A DNA stretch of 64,000 bases from Gleimia europaea ACS-120-V-Col10b. Lineage in GTDB: Bacteria > Actinomycetota > Actinomycetes > Actinomycetales > Actinomycetaceae. The notes beneath the pieces were generated by a model, which was not told where the DNA came from, made no database searches, and saw nothing but the letters and a program-made list of their open reading frames with translations. The first letter of the stretch is position 1. Each line of letters starts with the position of its first letter. Position numbers and translations under genes: made by a program. Positions 23,914-32,860 of the stretch are shown here, in pieces. The stretch covers positions 1,054,001 to 1,118,000 of the forward strand of contig NZ_KE150266.1 of NCBI RefSeq assembly GCF_000411155.1. Direction: 5' to 3'.

Positions 23914-26421
23914 ATGGTTGGGCAGGCCGAGTCAATGGCGCAGCGCCTGCTGGGCGCGCTGTCTTCGATTGCGGGCAGTAGCGACCGCCTGGTTTCCACC
24001 CTGACTATTCCCGGACGCGAGGAGCGTCTGGCGCAATGGCCCGAGTGGGCCCATCCGCGCGTGGTGGCCAGTTATGAGCGGATGGGAATTAAACGGCCGT
24101 GGTCGCATCAAGCGCAGGCCGCAACCGCCGCCTACGAAGGCAGGCACACCGTGATTTCGACGGGCACTGGTTCGGGCAAGTCGCTTGCCGCTTGGCTCCC
24201 CATTCTTTCCACGATTGAGGAGGGTTCTGGTACTCGCCTTTCGCAAATGCGACGCCGTCCCACGGCCTTGTATTTGGCGCCCACGAAGGCGCTGGCAGCC
24301 GACCAGCTGCAGCATTTGCAAACCGTGATCGCGGGCGGCGAGGAGCCTCTTTCATTACGCATCGGTACCGCCGACGGGGACACGCCGCGCGAAGCGAAGG
24401 ACTGGGCGCGCGGGTTTGCCGACGTGATCCTCACAAATCCGGACTATTTGCACCACGTCCTCCTGCCCGGTCATGAACGTTGGACGCGCCTGCTTTCTGG
24501 CCTGCGGTTCATAGTGATCGACGAAATGCACTATTGGCGCGGCGTCACCGGCGCACACATCGCCCTGGTTTTGCGCCGTCTGCTACGCATCTCCCGCCAC
24601 CTTGGCGCGGATCCCACCGTTATCATGCTTTCTGCCACCGTGTCCGAGGCCGAACGCACGGCGGCGAAACTGATTGGCGTTCCCGTGGGCGAGGTCGTTT
24701 CGGTAACCGCAGACGGCTCGCCCTCCGGCCCGAAAGACCTGGTGTTGTGGCAGCCAGGATTCATGGCGCCGAAAGACATTTCGATCGCGGACTTCCTTGC
24801 CGCAATAGAGGCTGAGGGGGAAGAAACCCGCGTGCTCTTAGCAGGGATGCAGCGTCGGTCCGCCACCTCGGAGGCCGCCATTTTGCTGGCCGAAATGGTG
24901 CAACGCGGCGCGAAACTGCTGACGTTTGTGCGCTCGCGAGCAGCTGCGGAGTCAGTTGCGGCGAAGGCGCGGGACGTGCTGTCAACGCGGGCGCCGCAGC
25001 TGATGTCCAAGGTTGCCTCTTACCGGGGTGGGTACTTGCCGGAGGAGCGGCGCGCCTTGGAAACCGCGCTTCGCACGGGCGCGGTGGCGGGACTGGCAAC
25101 CACTAACGCGTTGGAGCTCGGCGTTGACGTTTCTGGCTTGGACGCGACGATCACGGCCGGCTGGCCGGGCACGCGCGCATCGCTGTGGCAACAGGTGGGG
25201 CGTGCGGGCAGGGCCGGCGCGCACGGAGTTTCCGTACTGATTGCCTCGGATAACCCACTCGATTCGTTCATCATTCACAACCCCCATTTGATTTTGGAGG
25301 CCGCCGAGGCCACCACGTTTGACCCGGCAAACCCCTACGTTTTGACGCCGCACCTGTGCGCGGCCGCGAGCGAGCTACCCCTAACCGAAGCAGATTTGAA
25401 GCTGTTTGGGTTGGACTCGACTGTTGTTTTTGACGCGTTGACCAAGCAGGGTTATCTGCGCAAGCGCCCAAGCGGATGGTATTGGAATGTGGCACTACCA
25501 ATGCGCGCGCAGGATCTGACGGAGCTACGCGGTAGCGCAATGGAGGTGCAGGTGGTGGAAGAGGCCACGGGAACCGTGATTGGCACCGTGGCGTCGGATC
25601 AGGCTAACGCGCAGGTACATCCGGGCGCGATTTACGTGCATCAGGGCCGCACGTTCCAAGTCACTGAACTAACTTCCCAGCCTGCCGTTGCCGGTGGCGC
25701 CCTACGCGGCACCGGTTCGGGCGCGACCAGCGCAGCTACGGGCGGCACCCGCGTGGCCCTAGTGCGCCCGGTGGTGACGGATTTACGCACTCGCCCAACA
25801 GTGCAGTCGCACGTGCAGATCCTGAACGCTACGGACACATGGAGCGATGACGCGGTTACATGGAGTTTTGGCGAAGTGGAAGCGTCTTCCCAAGTCACCG
25901 ATTTTGACACGCTACGCCTGCCCGGCCTGCAGTTCATCTCTAACACCAAGCTGGACATGCCGGTGCAAAAGCTACTCACCATGTCCGTGTGGTGGCAGAT
26001 AGATGAGGCCGTGGCAGCCGGGCTAGGTGTGTCAGTCGCGGATTTGCCCGGCGCCCTACATGCAGCCGAGCACGCCTCTATCGCCATTTTGCCACTCCTG
26101 GCCACCTGTGACCGCTGGGATTTAGGGGGCCTATCCGCAGCCGCGCATGAGCAAACGGGCGCGCCCACCGTGTTTGTGCATGACGCCTACCCGGGGGGTG
26201 CCGGTTTTGCCGAGCACGCCTGGAAGAACGCTTACGAGTGGGTGCGCGCCACCCTCAACGTGGTTGAAAGTTGCCCCTGTGAGGACGGCTGCCCTTCCTG
26301 CGTGCAATCCCCCAAGTGCGGCAACCGCAACGAGCCCCTATCTAAAACAGGTGCCCGCACGCTCTTGCGCTACCTGATCGAGCACTGCCCCGAACGTCAA
26401 GCGACCACGCGATCCGATTAG
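23914..26421 (+). CDS. MrfA-like superfamily 2 DEAD-box helicase with DUF1998-type zinc domain
   Basis: 835 residues. N-terminal helicase motifs: Walker A TGTGSGKS (~85), PTKALAADQL (Ia, ~125), ILTNPDYLHH, motif II IDEMHYW (DEMH, ~210), motif III LSATVSEAERT, and C-terminal motifs TTNALELGVDVSG (V, ~395) and WQQVGRAGRAG (VI, ~430). The last ~90 residues have a Cys cluster, CPCEDGCPSC then CGNR, as in MrfA/DUF1998 helicases. Bacillus MrfA removes mitomycin C adducts with the nuclease MrfB, so a DNA-repair role is reasonable. In mycobacteria a related helicase gene lies at the end of the Tad locus, as here, where it faces the TadE-like genes. No MrfB partner is adjacent. Confidence 0.85.
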   Translation: MVGQAESMAQRLLGALSSIAGSSDRLVSTLTIPGREERLAQWPEWAHPRVVASYERMGIKRPWSHQAQAATAAYEGRHTVISTGTGSGKSLAAWLPILSTIEEGSGTRLSQMRRRPTALYLAPTKALAADQLQHLQTVIAGGEEPLSLRIGTADGDTPREAKDWARGFADVILTNPDYLHHVLLPGHERWTRLLSGLRFIVIDEMHYWRGVTGAHIALVLRRLLRISRHLGADPTVIMLSATVSEAERTAAKLIGVPVGEVVSVTADGSPSGPKDLVLWQPGFMAPKDISIADFLAAIEAEGEETRVLLAGMQRRSATSEAAILLAEMVQRGAKLLTFVRSRAAAESVAAKARDVLSTRAPQLMSKVASYRGGYLPEERRALETALRTGAVAGLATTNALELGVDVSGLDATITAGWPGTRASLWQQVGRAGRAGAHGVSVLIASDNPLDSFIIHNPHLILEAAEATTFDPANPYVLTPHLCAAASELPLTEADLKLFGLDSTVVFDALTKQGYLRKRPSGWYWNVALPMRAQDLTELRGSAMEVQVVEEATGTVIGTVASDQANAQVHPGAIYVHQGRTFQVTELTSQPAVAGGALRGTGSGATSAATGGTRVALVRPVVTDLRTRPTVQSHVQILNATDTWSDDAVTWSFGEVEASSQVTDFDTLRLPGLQFISNTKLDMPVQKLLTMSVWWQIDEAVAAGLGVSVADLPGALHAAEHASIAILPLLATCDRWDLGGLSAAAHEQTGAPTVFVHDAYPGGAGFAEHAWKNAYEWVRATLNVVESCPCEDGCPSCVQSPKCGNRNEPLSKTGARTLLRYLIEHCPERQATTRSD

Positions 26422-26446
26422 CGAGGGAGTTGGCACGGCGTCCTCC

Positions 26447-26899
26447 TCAATGGTCAAACTGCACTTGGCTGATAACCTGCGGGTTCTTGGGGCCCGCCCG
26501 CGAGCGCAAGTGCATCTCGTGGGAGGCCACTCGCATACTCGCTGTGGTAATCACGTCGAGCCCCGCAGCCGTGCAACTGGTCAGCGTGATCCCGTTGCGT
26601 GCACACACTTCGCTCGCTACCGCGCACGGATCAGTCCCGTAAGTGGCACCAACTGAATCGATCAGCGCGGACGCGCCGGCCAGCGTGGCTAGGTCTAGCG
26701 CCGCCTGCGCCCTGGTTTTTGCGGCCAAAACTCCCATCGCAAAGGCCGCCGTGGCCGCAATCATTACCAGGGCGATCACGATCGCAATAGCCCGAACAGT
26801 GGCGTTGCCGGCCTCGCTACGTCCGCGACGTGAGCGTGGCTGACGCGGCGCACAACTGGGTCGCTCGCGCATTTCCCGAGGGCTTGCTTCCCGCATCAT
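26447..26899 (-). CDS. TadE-like protein (Rv3654c-type)
   Basis: 150 residues. A basic N-terminus with Arg-rich cytoplasmic segment (RQPRSRRGRSEAGN, ~20-33) is followed by one membrane helix with Ala-rich sequence (AIAIVIALVMIAATAAFAMGVLA, ~38-60) and an outside domain with three Cys (DPCAVASEVCARNG, TSCTA). The Gly-Asn before the helix and Ala pattern resemble the TadE-like proteins that mark the end of actinobacterial Tad clusters beside the helicase. It is the last of three small pilin-like genes here, read away from the convergent helicase gene. A pilus or secretion subunit is likely; function is not proven. Confidence 0.75.
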   Translation of the reverse strand: MMREASPREMRERPSCAPRQPRSRRGRSEAGNATVRAIAIVIALVMIAATAAFAMGVLAAKTRAQAALDLATLAGASALIDSVGATYGTDPCAVASEVCARNGITLTSCTAAGLDVITTASMRVASHEMHLRSRAGPKNPQVISQVQFDH

Positions 26900-26941
26900 C
26901 GCCTGTTTTCCCTAGTTTTCAAAGTCGATCTTCTCCCAGCA

Positions 26942-27286
26942 TCACGGTGCGAAGCTGGATTCTTTTTGCGTGGTCACCGAACACCGAATCGGCACTAGCA
27001 GGGCGCCCGCAGACATCGCCGCGGTTACCCTGGCGTCTGCCCTCGCGTGTACAATCGACACGTTGGCTTCGCGAGAAACCGACTGGACGGCCAGGCTGGA
27101 TGCCTGCGCGTCACTCATACCAATGGAAACCGCCCGTGCAGCGGTTCGCGCCGCGTGACACGCCTGACCCTGGCTGGTTGCGGCGGACACGCCCGCAATC
27201 ATTAGCGCAAACACTGCGAGAAGCGCGGGGATGGTAACTGCGGTTTCGGCCGTCACCATCCCCGCCTCGCCCTTGAAGCTAGACAC
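26942..27286 (-). CDS. TadE-family minor pilin
   Basis: 114 residues from GTG at 27286, overlapping the end of the DUF4244 gene. The short N-terminus GEAGMVTAETAVTIPALLAVFALMIAGVSAAT (~6-38) is typical of TadE/Flp-like prepilins, where GMVTAE is the processing region (cleavage after Gly) and a helix with ALL-AVF follows. The remaining ~75 residues form the outside part with no Cys. TadE proteins are minor structural subunits of Tad pili. It sits downstream of the DUF4244 major-pilin-like gene and upstream of the TadE-like gene at 26447. Confidence 0.83.
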   Translation of the reverse strand: MSSFKGEAGMVTAETAVTIPALLAVFALMIAGVSAATSQGQACHAARTAARAVSIGMSDAQASSLAVQSVSREANVSIVHARADARVTAAMSAGALLVPIRCSVTTQKESSFAP

Positions 27287-27518
27287 TGAGCGCCGACTGA
27301 ATGATCGCCGTCAACATCGACTTGACTGCCCCGGACTTGAGCACCGCGAGCAAAACTCCAGCGAACGCGACCGCAGCCAAAATACCCACCGCGTATTCTG
27401 CGGTAACAAAACCGCCCTCATCAAGATCACGCCGCGTGCTGTCAATGTTTCCACGCATCGAACGGTCTGGCCAATAGGGCGCAAACATTCGCATCGAAAT
27501 TGGTTTTTGTGGTGACAT
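27279..27518 (-). CDS. DUF4244-family Flp-type pilin
   Basis: 79 residues with AAGGAGGAACAAT before ATG at 27518. After a 34-residue basic leader, GGFVTAEYAVGILAAVAFAGVLLAVLKS (~35-62) is the DUF4244/Flp prepilin signature: Gly before Phe (TadV peptidase site), Glu at +5, and a hydrophobic helix. It is the probable main subunit of the Tad pilus. It is the first of the pilin gene group; 183 bp of non-coding DNA to the HAD gene at 27702 should hold its promoter. In other actinobacteria this pilin gene directly follows tadC, but here a metabolic block intervenes. Confidence 0.85.
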   Translation of the reverse strand: MSPQKPISMRMFAPYWPDRSMRGNIDSTRRDLDEGGFVTAEYAVGILAAVAFAGVLLAVLKSGAVKSMLTAIIQSALSV

Positions 27519-27701
27519 ATTGTTCCTCCTTCATTGATATGTCACCGCAACTATTTCGCGCCTAAAACCCGTGTTCGAGGCCCGCCCGCGCAAGGTGTGG
27601 AAACACGGGGACGTGTAACGCCTGTGGGTAGTTTCTATCCTGCAGATACGGTAAGGTCGCCCCGGCAGGTGTGCGAGGCGGCCGCAAAAATCAAACTATG
27701 T

Positions 27702-28565
27702 TCAGCCGTGTACGTGTAGGTAGGCGTCAATGAAGTTTTCAACGCCCCCGTGGTTGTGGTGGCCAATGACGCCGCGAGCGATCGCCTTCACCTCGTCGCG
27801 CGCGTTGTCCATCGCAATGGGCCAGCCGGTTTCGGGCATCCAATGCACGTCATTGCCGCCGTCACCAAATCCGGCAACGCGCTGCAGATCCCACCCCAAC
27901 TTGTCCGCAACAATGTGTAACGCCTTCTTCTTGCCTTCACCGGGCGAAACAATCTCAAAATAGTTATTCAAAGAACGCTGCAAATCTGGGAATGCCTCGT
28001 GAAGTTCCGGGGTCAGCTGGTCAAGTACCTCGGCGTTGGGGTGGGCGTACATGATTTTCAAAATGAGATCCGGGTCGATCTGGTCGATGTCCTCGATCCG
28101 CACGGCCAGCCCCTCGTTCGCGTCTTTCAAGAAGCGGGCAGAAAAGTCGTCGCGGTCAGACACCATCGAGTCGAACAGGAAGAGTGTGATCGACAGGTCA
28201 TGCTTGCGGCCAAGATCGATGAGGCCGCGCGAAAACTGCGGATCCATCGGGTGCTGGTACAAGATTTCGTCTGTTTCGCAGTCCCCCACTACCGCCCCGT
28301 TTGACGCTACGACAATGCCCGGGCAGTGCGCCTCGTGAAGAATCTTTGCCGCAGCCGGGTACACGCGCCCGGTAATGATTACGGGTTGCACCCCCGCATT
28401 TGCGAGGCGGGCCAGCGCGCTGATTGTGCTTTTGGGAACGTACGAGCTTGCGTCTGCAAGCGTGCCGTCCACATCAAATGCCATCGCGTCCACGCGCCCC
28501 ATGGCGCGGGCCAGGCGGATTAGAGAGTCACGGTCAGATCCAACAAAAGAGGTATCAGGCTTCAT
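27702..28565 (-). CDS. HAD-superfamily Cof-type sugar phosphatase
   Basis: 287 residues starting at ATG 28565. TATACT lies exactly seven nt upstream, with no ribosome site, so a leaderless mRNA is expected. HAD motifs: MAFDVDGTLAD (~30, nucleophile Asp and acid Asp), VIITGRVYP (~60), Lys in GKKKALHIVADKLG (~205) and GFGDGGNDVHWMPETGWPIAMDNA (~230). The C-terminal cap and the order are those of Cof/YidA phosphatases acting on sugar phosphates. It is divergent from the kinase-aldolase operon, with an inverted repeat between, and so probably acts on an intermediate of the same pathway or detoxifies one. Confidence 0.88.
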   Translation of the reverse strand: MKPDTSFVGSDRDSLIRLARAMGRVDAMAFDVDGTLADASSYVPKSTISALARLANAGVQPVIITGRVYPAAAKILHEAHCPGIVVASNGAVVGDCETDEILYQHPMDPQFSRGLIDLGRKHDLSITLFLFDSMVSDRDDFSARFLKDANEGLAVRIEDIDQIDPDLILKIMYAHPNAEVLDQLTPELHEAFPDLQRSLNNYFEIVSPGEGKKKALHIVADKLGWDLQRVAGFGDGGNDVHWMPETGWPIAMDNARDEVKAIARGVIGHHNHGGVENFIDAYLHVHG

Positions 28566-28598
28566 AGGGCCGAGTATAGGCGAAGTTTGACATCGAAC

Positions 28599-28623
28599 TG
28601 ACAAAATAAGTAACTTTTTGTCA
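28599..28623. promoter_or_regulatory. inverted repeat in the HAD/kinase divergent region
   Basis: TGACAAA (28599-28605) and TTTGTCA (28617-28623) form perfect 7-bp arms around 11 bp. Another TTTGACA lies just left at 28586. It is between the two divergent promoters, 34 bp from the HAD start, and is a candidate site for the DeoR-type regulator encoded at the end of the operon. Confidence 0.5.
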
Positions 28624-28720
28624 CAAATAGTATCGCATCTATCATTTTCTTGATAACTTAGTGGCGTTGAATGCAATAAGCGGTCAACAATGGCTGGCAA
28701 GGTCAAAGGAGATTAAAGCC

Positions 28721-30199
28721 ATGGCAGATCTAGTTATAGGCATTGATATCGGCACGGGTTCCACGAAAGGCGTGCTATCAGACACAAAAGGCAACGTGCT
28801 CTACTCTGAAGTAGTTAGGCACGAAACCGCATTCCCTAAGCCCGGCTGGGCGGAACACGATGCGGACGCGGTGTGGTGGTCCGACGTTGTAAAGATTTGC
28901 CGCGAACTCGCAACCCGCGCGAAGGGCGACGTAGCAGGTCTTTGCATCTCGGGCATCGGCCCCGTATTCCTCGCCGCTGACGAACGCGGCACGCCGCTTC
29001 GCAACGCGATTCTCTACGGCGTTGACACCCGTTCTTCCAAGGAAATCGACGAACTCACCGAACGGTACGGCGAAGAGACCGTGCTAAAGAAGTGCGGCAA
29101 CGGCATGACGTCCCAGTCCGTGGGCCCAAAGATCGAATGGGTTAAACGCAACGAGCCCGAGGTTTGGGCCAAGACCCGCCGCTTCCTGATGGCACACACC
29201 TACTGCGTGTTCCACTTGACGGGAGAATACGTACTAGATCACCTGGCCGCATCCATGTGTGAGCCTCTCTACTCGCCATTTACCAACGACTGGGTAGATG
29301 AGTGGGTGGAGGATATTTGTGGCGATCTTCCAATGCCACGCCTGATGTGGTCCAACGAGGTTGCTGGACACATCACCGATAACGCTGCTCGCATCACCGG
29401 CCTGCGCCCCGGAACGCCCGTAGCCGTCGGCTCGGTAGACGCGTTCGTCGAAGCGCTCTCAGTTGGCGTGCGCCAGCCGGGTCAAGTGATGCTCATGTAC
29501 GGCTCCACCATGGTGGCAGTGCAGATCTCAGACCGCGCTCTCGAAGGCCCATCCCTCTGGTCTTGCGCGGGCCTGTTAGAAGGCACCTCGAACCTATCGG
29601 GTGGCATGTCAACCACCGGTTCGTTAACCACGTGGATCAGCGAGCTGACCGGCCTCGGATATGACGAGCTCTCAGAGTTGGCCGCGCAGTCCAAACCGGG
29701 ATCGAACGGCCTCATCATGTTGCCGTACTTCTCGGGCGAACGCACCCCCATTGCAGACCCGGATGCGCGCGGCCTGCTGGCCGGCCTGAACCTTACGCAC
29801 AAGCAAGGCGACATTTACCGTTCCGCGCTTGAAGCTACCGGTTTTGGTTCTCGCCACCTACTGGAAACCATTCGTAAGTGCGGCGGCCAAGCAACCGAAT
29901 ACTGGGCTGTTGGCGGCGGAACCACCGGCGGGCTCTGGCCCCAAATCATGTCCGACATCATCGGCATCAAGCAGTACATCCCCGAAGTAACCATCGGCGC
30001 CTCCTACGGTGACGCACTACTAGCCGCAATGGCTGCCGGATGCGTAGATGAAACCACCGTTTGGAACCGAGCTGAGCGTGAAATCGTACCCAATGAGGAC
30101 AACCTCGAGCTCTACTCAGAAATGTTCCAAACCTACCTCGACCTGTACCCGGCAACGGCTCCGATGAGCCACAAGCTTGCCGACATTCAGCGTCGATAA
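28721..30199 (+). CDS. FGGY-family carbohydrate kinase
   Basis: 492 residues; ATG at 28721 with AAGGAG nine nt upstream is preferred to further upstream codons. The N-terminal phosphate-1 motif is VIGIDIGTGSTKGVL (~5-20), then GWAEHDADAVWW (~45), LCISGIGPVFLAADERG (~80) and DTRS for sugar binding (~110). The second lobe has PVAVGSVDAFVEALSVG (~250) and WAVGGGTTGGLWPQIMSDI (~400) of the adenosine motif. It transfers phosphate from ATP to a sugar or sugar alcohol, in the class of xylulokinase, ribulokinase and erythritol kinase. First gene of a five-gene operon with two oxidoreductases and an aldolase; which sugar is not readable. Confidence 0.88.
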   Translation: MADLVIGIDIGTGSTKGVLSDTKGNVLYSEVVRHETAFPKPGWAEHDADAVWWSDVVKICRELATRAKGDVAGLCISGIGPVFLAADERGTPLRNAILYGVDTRSSKEIDELTERYGEETVLKKCGNGMTSQSVGPKIEWVKRNEPEVWAKTRRFLMAHTYCVFHLTGEYVLDHLAASMCEPLYSPFTNDWVDEWVEDICGDLPMPRLMWSNEVAGHITDNAARITGLRPGTPVAVGSVDAFVEALSVGVRQPGQVMLMYGSTMVAVQISDRALEGPSLWSCAGLLEGTSNLSGGMSTTGSLTTWISELTGLGYDELSELAAQSKPGSNGLIMLPYFSGERTPIADPDARGLLAGLNLTHKQGDIYRSALEATGFGSRHLLETIRKCGGQATEYWAVGGGTTGGLWPQIMSDIIGIKQYIPEVTIGASYGDALLAAMAAGCVDETTVWNRAEREIVPNEDNLELYSEMFQTYLDLYPATAPMSHKLADIQRR

Positions 30200-30212
30200 G
30201 GAGAAAACACGT

Positions 30213-31007
30213 ATGAAAATTCCAGCCGTTGCGTATGGCACATGGAAGCTAGATGACGCACACGCGGCCACTTGCGTATCACGTGCAATTGGCGACGGCT
30301 ACCGCATGGTCGACACCGCGCAGCGCTACCACAACGAATACGGAGTAGGGCAAGGCGTCCGCAACTCTGGCGTGGAGCGAGAAGAGGTACTTGTTGCCTC
30401 GAAACTGCGCGGTGGCGACCAAGGGTTAGAGCAGGCTAGACGCGCATTTTTTGCCACACTAAGAAACCTTGGGTTGGACTACATCGACCTGTACCACATT
30501 CACTGGCCCCTACCGCGCCTAGGGCTCTACCTAGAGTCTTACGAAGCGCTCATGCAGCTACGTGAAGAAGGTTTCATCAAGAACATTGGCGTGTGCAACT
30601 TCCCCATCGCGCACCTACAAAAAATCCGCGAGGAGTTCGGCGAATACCCGGCAGTGAACCAGTTCGAGGTACACCCTGGGTTTGCGCAAATCGACCTCGT
30701 GAATTTCTGCCTTGAAAATGACATTGCACCGCAAGGTTGGGGAGTTATTGGACGCGGCAAGGGTCTTCTTGAACACCCAGAGGTCAAGAAGATTGCGGCT
30801 GAGCACTCTTGCTCGCCCGCAGCGGTGTGCATCGCATGGGCCTGTGCGCGCGGAATTTCATCAGTAGCTAAGTCCGCAAACCCAGACAGATGGAAAGACA
30901 ATCTTTCGGCTCCGCGTATCAAACTAAGCGAAAACAACATGCGCGCACTCGATCAGATCGACGTTGGCCGACTCGGGAAAGACCCCGAAGTAGACGAAGA
31001 ATATTAG
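30213..31007 (+). CDS. aldo/keto reductase (2,5-diketo-D-gluconate reductase-like)
   Basis: 264 residues from ATG at 30213 (GATAAGGAG upstream). The AKR catalytic tetrad is visible: Asp in RMVDTAQRY (~32), Tyr in RYHNEYGVG (~37), Lys in EEVLVASKL (~66) and His in LYHIHWPLP (~97). AVNQFEVHP (~150) and SSVAKSANPDRWKDNLSA (~220) bind NADPH. These enzymes reduce aldehydes or keto sugars to alcohols. It lies between the kinase and the aldolase, 13 and 8 bp from them, and could interconvert a keto sugar and a polyol before phosphorylation, or reduce the aldehyde released by the aldolase. Confidence 0.9.
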   Translation: MKIPAVAYGTWKLDDAHAATCVSRAIGDGYRMVDTAQRYHNEYGVGQGVRNSGVEREEVLVASKLRGGDQGLEQARRAFFATLRNLGLDYIDLYHIHWPLPRLGLYLESYEALMQLREEGFIKNIGVCNFPIAHLQKIREEFGEYPAVNQFEVHPGFAQIDLVNFCLENDIAPQGWGVIGRGKGLLEHPEVKKIAAEHSCSPAAVCIAWACARGISSVAKSANPDRWKDNLSAPRIKLSENNMRALDQIDVGRLGKDPEVDEEY

Positions 31008-31015
31008 GAGAAAAA

Positions 31016-31807
31016 ATGACCGGCAAGAACATTCGACTATCACGAATATTTGACAGCAAGACCAACAGGTCATTCATTGTGGCATTCGACCACGGCCAGT
31101 CTCTGCCAATACCCGACGGGCTGGGCAATCCCGTAGATTTGCTTGAAAGAATCGTTGCGGGCAACCCCGAGGGCATCCTCCTAAACCGTGGAATGCTTGA
31201 GCAGGGCGCACACCTCTTTGGCCGCCGCGGCGGACCCGAACCGATTCTGCGCGTGGACTGGACCACCCTGGATCCGAACATGAAGAAAGAGATGGGAGAG
31301 GCCTACCGGGTTCTCACTACTCCTCAAGAAGCCCTGGAACTTGGCGCCACCGCCGTATGCATGTACCTGATCGGACGCCCCGCTGCTGACGGCATGTTCT
31401 ACGACAACGTGCAGGAAGTTGCTCATTTCATTGCGGAAGCTCACCAGATTGGCCTGCCCGTGATTGTTGAGGCAACCCTGTGGGGTATGCGAAACGAAGA
31501 CCAAAAGGACCCCAAGCTCCTGCGCCAGATGTGCCGCATTGCCGCAGAGATCGGTGCAGACGCTATCAAGACCGAATACGTGGGCGATGTTGAAGCTGAA
31601 CGCACCTTGATTGAAGAGGTCGGTAACATTCCAGTTCTGACCCTGGGTGGCTCCGCAGCTGACCGTAGCGAAGTTAGCCGCCTAGCTGGCGAGGCCATCG
31701 AGTCGGGCGCTCGCGGCCTGATCTACGGTCGCAACGTCTGGCAGGTAGAAGACATGGCTGGCGTTATGAAGGAGCTCTCTGCGATTGTGCACGGTGATGC
31801 CAAGTGA
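31016..31807 (+). CDS. class I DhnA/LsrF-type aldolase
   Basis: 263 residues, ATG at 31016 with AGGAG at six nt. The family is the DeoC/FbaB group: FIVAFDHGQSLPIPDGLGNP (~22-41), VCMYLIGRP (~118), and the Schiff-base Lys in GADAIKTEYVGD (~182), followed by PVLTLGGSAADRSEVSRLAGEAIESGARGLIYGRNVWQ (~205-240) that makes the phosphate-binding loops. Members cleave ketose phosphates (fructose bisphosphate type) or act like LsrF on phospho-AI-2. The reaction here is likely cleavage of the phosphorylated ketose made by the kinase, giving a triose phosphate. LsrF-like thiolase activity is the alternative, but no lsr transporter is present. Confidence 0.85.
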   Translation: MTGKNIRLSRIFDSKTNRSFIVAFDHGQSLPIPDGLGNPVDLLERIVAGNPEGILLNRGMLEQGAHLFGRRGGPEPILRVDWTTLDPNMKKEMGEAYRVLTTPQEALELGATAVCMYLIGRPAADGMFYDNVQEVAHFIAEAHQIGLPVIVEATLWGMRNEDQKDPKLLRQMCRIAAEIGADAIKTEYVGDVEAERTLIEEVGNIPVLTLGGSAADRSEVSRLAGEAIESGARGLIYGRNVWQVEDMAGVMKELSAIVHGDAK

Positions 31808-32850
31808 AAGCCGCAGTTTTTGCAGGACCTGGACAGCTTGAACTAAGAGAAGTTGAAACCCCTAGCGCAGGTACCGACGGCCTCGTTCTCCGCGTGGGTG
31901 CGAACACCGTGTGTGGCACGGATGGGCGTATCCTTCGCGGCGAAAAGACTGCGGGCATCGACCTGGGGATCGTCCTGGGACATGAAATCTCCGGGTACGT
32001 TGAAGAAGTTGGCTCCGAAGTTGAGGGATTCGAAGTTGGGGACTTGGTAGGCGTCCTCCCAACTGTGCCGTGCGGGCAGTGCTACTACTGCCGCCGCGGG
32101 ATGGAGCACTTGTGCATCGACTCCAAAATCTTCGGATACGGAATCGACGGCGGCCTGGCCGAGTACATTCGCATCCCCGCCGAGGCGTTGCGAAGGGGTG
32201 GCGTGTTCAAAGCCCCCTCGCATCTAAGCCCCGTTGAGGTTGCTTTGGCCGAGCCACTTGGCTGCGTGATTAATGGCGCGCACAACTACCAGCCCGGCAT
32301 TGGCGACACTGTCCTCATTGCGGGTGCGGGGCCGATCGGTTTGCTACACACCCAGGTGTGTCGCCTGGCGGGGGCCAGCAATATCATCGTTTCTGACCCG
32401 TCAGAGTCGAGGCGTGAGTTCGCCAAGAAGATGGGTGCCACGCACACGGTAGACCCCACACAGACCGACATTGCCGAGTTTTGCAAAAACTTGACCGAAG
32501 GGGAGGGCGCAGACATTGGCGTGATCTGTATTGGCAGGCCCGAACTTGTTGAGGACGTGCTTTTGTGCATGCGCAAGGGTGGTCACGTAAACGCTTTCGC
32601 GGGCTTTTCTAAGGTTGCAAAAGCGCAGATTGATCCGAACCTCATTCACTATCGTGAGCTCGTTATCACCGGCGCGTCTAACGCGGGCCGGGCAGCACAC
32701 AAGAAGGCGCTACGCCTTATCGGTGAGGGTAAAATAGACGTGAAGTCTTTGCACACTCACACGTTTGAGCTTGCAGACGTTCACGAAGCTATTACCGTGG
32801 CGGCTAATGGCACCGGAATCAAGGTGGCGGTAGTCCCACACAAGAAGTAA
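31804..32850 (+). CDS. zinc-dependent medium-chain alcohol dehydrogenase (sorbitol/threonine dehydrogenase-like)
   Basis: 348 residues from GTG at 31804, overlapping the aldolase stop TGA (AAGTGAAAG). Catalytic zinc ligands: Cys in NTVCGTDG (~38) and His-Glu in LGHEISG (~62). Structural zinc: CGQCYYC then CIDS (~93-108). The NAD-binding Rossmann motif is GAGPIGLLHTQVC (~175). It would oxidise a secondary alcohol of a polyol to a ketone, or the reverse. Its place after the aldolase makes it the likely entry or exit oxidoreductase of the pathway, in a pair with the AKR. No PTS or ABC sugar transporter is encoded near, so entry of the substrate is open. Confidence 0.9.
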   Translation: MKAAVFAGPGQLELREVETPSAGTDGLVLRVGANTVCGTDGRILRGEKTAGIDLGIVLGHEISGYVEEVGSEVEGFEVGDLVGVLPTVPCGQCYYCRRGMEHLCIDSKIFGYGIDGGLAEYIRIPAEALRRGGVFKAPSHLSPVEVALAEPLGCVINGAHNYQPGIGDTVLIAGAGPIGLLHTQVCRLAGASNIIVSDPSESRREFAKKMGATHTVDPTQTDIAEFCKNLTEGEGADIGVICIGRPELVEDVLLCMRKGGHVNAFAGFSKVAKAQIDPNLIHYRELVITGASNAGRAAHKKALRLIGEGKIDVKSLHTHTFELADVHEAITVAANGTGIKVAVVPHKK

Positions 32851-32860
32851 TGAGGACTGT

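Noticed and set aside
31016..31807. Aldolase and kinase as an AI-2 (lsr) system
   Set aside because: LsrF and LsrK families are related, but no LsrACDB, LsrR or LsrG is encoded and the adjacent dehydrogenases do not belong to it.
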